Shown piece after piece: positions 60,819-64,000 of a stretch of 64,000 nt of DNA. Both the position numbers and the translations under genes were made by a program. Position 1 is the first letter of the stretch, and each line of letters begins with the position of its first letter. Source of the DNA: UBA1926 sp002337215 (GTDB lineage: Bacteria; Planctomycetota; Phycisphaerae; Phycisphaerales; UBA1924); the NCBI GenBank assembly GCA_963973795.1, contig CAXBAF010000001.1, forward strand, positions 124,001-188,000, given 5' to 3'. Under the pieces are notes generated by a model, which was not told where the DNA came from, made no database searches, and saw nothing but the letters and a program-made list of their open reading frames with translations.

Positions 60819-61217
60819 GTGGAACAGCAGAAGATCAACCGTCGTCAGCATCCCCGTTTCGCCGTGACGCCTTCCTACACCTCGGCCCGAGTCCGCCTGC
60901 TCACCGAGGACAGTTTCACCCGTCCGGGGCACGTCTACGACGTCTCCGAGGGCGGCGTCCGGTTCGAGATGGATCACCCCATCGAGCCCGGCACGCCAGT
61001 CGCGATGGAGATCACCCTTCCCGAGTACGCCGGCTCGCCCGCGTTCGTTGACGGTCCCGGCCGAGCCGTCTTCCTGCTCGGCAACGTCGTCTGGTGTGAT
61101 ACCGAGGAGCCCGGCCCAGCGCAGATGGCACTGGTGGTCACCCGTTTCGCCCGCGCCGGCGACCGCGACCGACTGATGCGCCGCATCACCTCCGGGGCGT
61201 ACGCCCGCGTCGCCTGA
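60819..61217 (+). CDS. PilZ-domain protein
   Basis: 132 residues. RxxxR of the c-di-GMP site is present as RRQHPRF near the N-terminus, with D-x-S-x-x-G as DVSEGGVRF, then GTPVAMEITLP and VVWCDTEEPG of the barrel. A stand-alone PilZ domain, probably a c-di-GMP receptor. The start is a GTG at 60819 (GGAG a few bases upstream) because the domain begins 9 residues later; the longer upstream frame is not protein-like. Confidence 0.85.
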   Translation: MEQQKINRRQHPRFAVTPSYTSARVRLLTEDSFTRPGHVYDVSEGGVRFEMDHPIEPGTPVAMEITLPEYAGSPAFVDGPGRAVFLLGNVVWCDTEEPGPAQMALVVTRFARAGDRDRLMRRITSGAYARVA

Positions 61218-61259
61218 TCCACGCCCGCGTTCACCGCACCACACAAGAAAACAGAATCC

Positions 61260-61297
61260 GAGCCCGGCTCGGCTGGCATGCCCGGCCGACCGGGCTC
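61260..61297 (+). terminator. Possible terminator after the PilZ gene
   Basis: Inverted repeat with outer arms GAGCCCGG/CCGGGCTC and a partly paired interior. There is no T-tract, so termination would need Rho or the hairpin may do something else. Confidence 0.4.
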
Positions 61298-61357
61298 AAT
61301 CCGTATCCGGGATCACACCCAATCCGCGAATCGCGTGCGCGGGAGACCCGCTCTCCC

Positions 61358-61363
61358 TATCGT
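61358..61363 (+). promoter_or_regulatory. -10 box for a probably leaderless obgE
   Basis: TATCGT ends 6 nt before the ATG at 61370 with no Shine-Dalgarno between. Confidence 0.35.
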
Positions 61364-61369
61364 CTGCGC

Positions 61370-62410
61370 ATGTTCGTAGACGAAGTCACCATTATCGTCG
61401 AGGCCGGCAAGGGCGGGGACGGCTGCGTCTCCTTCTACCGCGGCAAGTACATCCCCAAGGGCGGCCCGGACGGAGGCGACGGCGGCAAGGGCGGCGATAT
61501 CCTCTTCTACGCCGACCCGGGGCTCAACACCCTCGTCGATTTCAAGGGCGTCCGCCACTGGAAGGCCGAGTCGGGCGAGCCGGGACGCGGCAAGCAGCAG
61601 TACGGCCACGCCGGCAAGGACCGCACCATCAAGGTGCCCCCCGGGACCCTCGTCTACAACGACGAGACCGGTGAACTCCTCCACGACATCGCCCCCAACG
61701 AGACGATCGTCGTCGCCAGGGGCGGGCGGGGCGGCTTCGGCAACGAGCACTTCAAGAGCGCCACCAACCAGACCCCGCGTCAGGCCGATCCCGGTGACCC
61801 GGGCGAGAAACTCGATCTGAGACTCGAACTCAAGCTGATCGCCGAGGTCGGTCTTGTCGGCCTGCCCAACGCCGGGAAGTCCACGCTGCTCAAAGCGATC
61901 ACCCGGGCCGACCCGAAGATCGCCGATTACCCGTTCACAACCCTGAGCCCCCAGCTCGGCATCGCGACCGTCGACCCCTCCCGTCGGCTCGTCTTCGCCG
62001 ACATCCCGGGGTTGATCGAGGGCGCCGCCGACGGCGCGGGGCTGGGGCACGATTTCCTGCGCCACATCGAGCGCACCCAGGTCATCCTCCACCTCCTCGA
62101 CGCCCAGCCTCTCGACGGCTCCACCCCCGCCGAGAACTACGAGACGATCCGGGCCGAGCTCGCGGGCTACTCCGACACCCTCGCCGAGAAGCGTGAACTG
62201 ATCGCGCTCAACAAGACCGACCTGTTCATGGACGATGACGAGATCACCGAGGCCGTCCGCGACCTTCGGAGCACGCTGAGGCTCGGGGCTGATACGGACG
62301 TGATCCCGATCTCGGGAGCGGTGGGGCAGAACCTGATGCCGCTGCTCGAAGCCCTGTGGGCGATGGTGCACCCGGACGGGAAGGGCGCGGACGGGTGGGA
62401 TACGGATTGA
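61370..62410 (+). CDS. obgE: Obg/CgtA GTPase
   Basis: 346 residues. Essential ribosome-assembly GTPase. The Obg N-terminal glycine-rich domain (AGKGGDGCVSFYRGKYIPKG, GGDGGKGGDI) is followed by the G domain: GLPNAGKST (G1), DYPFTTLSPQLG (G2), DIPGLIEGA (G3), NKTD (G4) and SGA (G5). It lacks the extended C-terminal OCT domain of some homologues, ending shortly after G5. No Shine-Dalgarno precedes the ATG, and a TATCGT box lies just upstream. Confidence 0.97.
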   Translation: MFVDEVTIIVEAGKGGDGCVSFYRGKYIPKGGPDGGDGGKGGDILFYADPGLNTLVDFKGVRHWKAESGEPGRGKQQYGHAGKDRTIKVPPGTLVYNDETGELLHDIAPNETIVVARGGRGGFGNEHFKSATNQTPRQADPGDPGEKLDLRLELKLIAEVGLVGLPNAGKSTLLKAITRADPKIADYPFTTLSPQLGIATVDPSRRLVFADIPGLIEGAADGAGLGHDFLRHIERTQVILHLLDAQPLDGSTPAENYETIRAELAGYSDTLAEKRELIALNKTDLFMDDDEITEAVRDLRSTLRLGADTDVIPISGAVGQNLMPLLEALWAMVHPDGKGADGWDTD

Positions 62411-62427
62411 TCTCAAGCTCGGTCGGG

Positions 62428-62808
62428 TCACATGGGCATACCGCTGTCCGCTTTCTCAAAGCGAACAGGGAACGAAATCGATAGAACTAATTGCCCGAGT
62501 TCATCCAAGTCTGCCGCTGATTGAACCCCAACCACGATACACGGTGATTCCTCGGTACCACCTATCGCAACGGTCCGAACTTCTGGGCGACCGAAAATGA
62601 GGTCTACAACTGCGTCGCGTGCCGCTCGTGGTGTGTACCGTTCCATCTGCAGGCCATCGGTCCGGAGTGGAGCGGCCCTGAGTGAATCGGCGAATGTGCC
62701 GGAGTTGCACGGCGTGCTACCACAATCCATAGTGGAGATACGTCCCATTGCCACGGTATATCGGGCTATCGGACGCTCGTGCTGGACATATCGGGTGTTT
62801 GATGACAT
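62428..62808 (-). CDS. Small protein resembling the protease N-terminal domain
   Basis: 126 residues. The C-terminal half (VRTVAIGGTEESPCIVVGVQ ... ISFPVRFEKADSG) shows the same pattern as residues 62-112 of the upstream protease (IRSVGITQID, GLLVCARS, IEGVPFQLVVETS). It therefore looks like a free-standing copy of the domain often found ahead of bacterial trypsin-like peptidases. The first 54 residues look poorly structured, and the real start might be Met55 (62646). It lies 14 nt after the protease stop. Base composition is less GC-rich than the rest of the window. Confidence 0.6.
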   Translation of the reverse strand: MSSNTRYVQHERPIARYTVAMGRISTMDCGSTPCNSGTFADSLRAAPLRTDGLQMERYTPRAARDAVVDLIFGRPEVRTVAIGGTEESPCIVVGVQSAADLDELGQLVLSISFPVRFEKADSGMPM

Positions 62809-62822
62809 AATTCACCATATCT

Positions 62823-63890
62823 TCATACGAGCATACCGTCGGGATGTTCGATTCTCCAAGGGATTAGCCCAAGATCACCAAAAACCGGCTCCATCGAGCA
62901 GGTGTAGATAGACAACGAATCCATGTAGAAAGCAAGCCCAATGGGCTGACGGTTTCCATTCACGACCACGCTGCCTGAGTGACCCTGTTGGCCGAGTCGG
63001 CGTTTTGTCGCCTGAGTGCGATTCTGGATCTGGCACAGCTCACGAAACACATACTCCCGACCCCAGAAATCAAGCTTCGCTATGACATCGACAGCACGGA
63101 CACGCGTACGGATACGCTCACCGGATGCGGGAGAATACGACACAGGTTCACCGAGCCGCGGTGCGGCACCGAATGAACTCAATCGCCCGATATTCACGAT
63201 ACCAGGTGCTCTGATGAACTGATCAGCATGCTTTTTATCCAGGCGGGCAATCGCCAAATCGTGATAGTTCTTCCCGTTCTCGGTAGGAAAATAGCCGTTG
63301 ACGAACGTCCCAATCTTCGCGTCGTCAGCCGCCCACCGTTCGTCCGGCCCGTGCGTAATCGGCGGCGCCCAATACACAGGATCGCCGGGCAGTGCTTCGC
63401 CGCGTATGCCCCCAATCACGTGGGCCGCAGAAACAATGTAGAGGTCATGATTCTTGTCACGTAGCACGCAACCCGCAGTGCCCGGCTTTCCCGATTGATG
63501 GGAAACCCAAAACGGAGTCCGTGCAGGCCGACCGCCGATTGGCTGGGTAAGGGAGGTCTCTACAACGAGCTGGAAAGGAACGCCCTCAATCCGCCCTCTC
63601 GTTGTCGCGCTGAACGTCTGTTGAGATGTTGACCGCGCGCACACCAATAGGCCTTCCTCACTCGCCGTTGCGTCATGATCAATCTGCGTGATGCCGACGC
63701 TGCGGATATCGAGATCACGCGGCAAGGACGACACTCCGCCCAGAGTCACTCTGCTCTCGAACAATGCGTCTCGGAGCTCGGAAAGCGCACTGTGACGGGG
63801 ACGACATCCGAGCACGCTGGGAGATGAGGATCGCTGGTCTTGCATCCCCGTTGGCATCGGATTGAGATTGATTGTGCCCGCCTCTTCCAT
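62823..63890 (-). CDS. Trypsin-fold serine protease, no signal peptide
   Basis: 355 residues. Chymotrypsin-like triad by motif: His157 in YIVSAAHVIGG, Asp211 in YHDLAIARLD, Ser305 in QGHSGSVV (G-x-S-G). An N-terminal region (about 60-115) is a separate beta-alpha domain. No signal peptide or membrane span is seen, so it may act in the cytoplasm. The start is ATG 63890, with GGAG 8 nt upstream; a TTG at 63929 would add 13 residues. It heads a two-gene unit with the small protein. The unit is AT-richer than its surroundings, suggesting horizontal acquisition. Confidence 0.8.
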   Translation of the reverse strand: MEEAGTINLNPMPTGMQDQRSSSPSVLGCRPRHSALSELRDALFESRVTLGGVSSLPRDLDIRSVGITQIDHDATASEEGLLVCARSTSQQTFSATTRGRIEGVPFQLVVETSLTQPIGGRPARTPFWVSHQSGKPGTAGCVLRDKNHDLYIVSAAHVIGGIRGEALPGDPVYWAPPITHGPDERWAADDAKIGTFVNGYFPTENGKNYHDLAIARLDKKHADQFIRAPGIVNIGRLSSFGAAPRLGEPVSYSPASGERIRTRVRAVDVIAKLDFWGREYVFRELCQIQNRTQATKRRLGQQGHSGSVVVNGNRQPIGLAFYMDSLSIYTCSMEPVFGDLGLIPWRIEHPDGMLV

Positions 63891-64000
63891 TATCGATACT
63901 CCACTCAAAAGGTACTTTGACGTGAGCAATATAGCAACTCACTAAACCGCTGGTTTACATGATTGGTTCTAGCAACGCCAACCACTCCCGGTTCCCCGTC

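Noticed and set aside
1..64000. CRISPR array, insertion sequence, prophage or rRNA operon
   Set aside because: No regularly spaced repeats, transposase or phage structural genes, or rRNA sequences were seen; the tail-fibre-like gene has a signal peptide and no phage neighbours.

Overview
The window looks like a chromosomal stretch from a GC-rich planctomycete, most likely of the Phycisphaerae/Phycisphaerales type. The pointers are secreted proteins ending in a dockerin-like domain that closes with Gly-Cys-Pro (five copies), ECF sigma factors paired with giant membrane Ser/Thr kinases carrying C-terminal WD40-like repeats, an ASPIC/UnbV-VCBS protein, and TA-rich -10 boxes (TACACT-like) in a very GC-rich background. 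No organism-specific marker such as 16S rRNA is present, so this placement is inference.

Layout. 1-12.9 kb is mostly housekeeping and general metabolism: guaB (cut by the window edge), a BI-1/YccA membrane protein, a secreted phytase-like protein, ychF, a 1111-residue secreted Asp-box protein, tRNA-Arg(CCU), a cysteine-poor FmdB relative, a coiled-coil membrane protein, an M20 amidohydrolase, a PfkB kinase and tRNA-Gly(UCC). 13-30 kb is accessory and surface-related: two tandem dockerin-type proteins that share a structured leader, two divergently oriented ECF sigma/Ser-Thr kinase pairs separated by a decayed WD40-like relic, a metzincin protease with a tail-fibre-like partner, and more dockerin-type proteins.

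30-36.5 kb is one direction: a Cys-rich secreted protein, a periplasmic adaptor, an ABC ATPase, two FtsX/MacB-type permeases, a Cys-rich lipoprotein and a PrxQ peroxiredoxin. This reads as a tripartite-like export or stress unit. 36.5-45 kb is a carotenoid locus: a glycosyltransferase fused to isopentenyl-diphosphate isomerase, an acyltransferase, two CrtI/CrtN-type desaturases, an aldehyde dehydrogenase and a squalene/phytoene synthase. The content resembles routes ending in glycosylated, acylated carotenoic acids (staphyloxanthin-like). 45-51.3 kb is the four-gene ligase-associated DNA repair cassette (metallophosphoesterase, Lhr-like helicase, ATP-dependent ligase, MBL exonuclease) with overlapping start and stop codons.

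51.3-62.4 kb returns to core functions (trpS, pyrE, glyS, a GNAT protein, a Fur-family regulator without the usual CxxC pairs, a PilZ protein, obgE) mixed with a VCBS/dockerin protein, a NeuD-like acyltransferase and a secreted protein with a PEP-CTERM-like tail. 62.4-64 kb is visibly less GC-rich and carries a trypsin-fold protease plus a small downstream protein that looks like a free-standing copy of the protease's own N-terminal domain. Several genes have a TANNNT box only 5-9 nt before the ATG and no Shine-Dalgarno sequence, which suggests leaderless mRNAs. No CRISPR array, insertion sequence or prophage was seen. All family names come from reading motifs; no database search was run.
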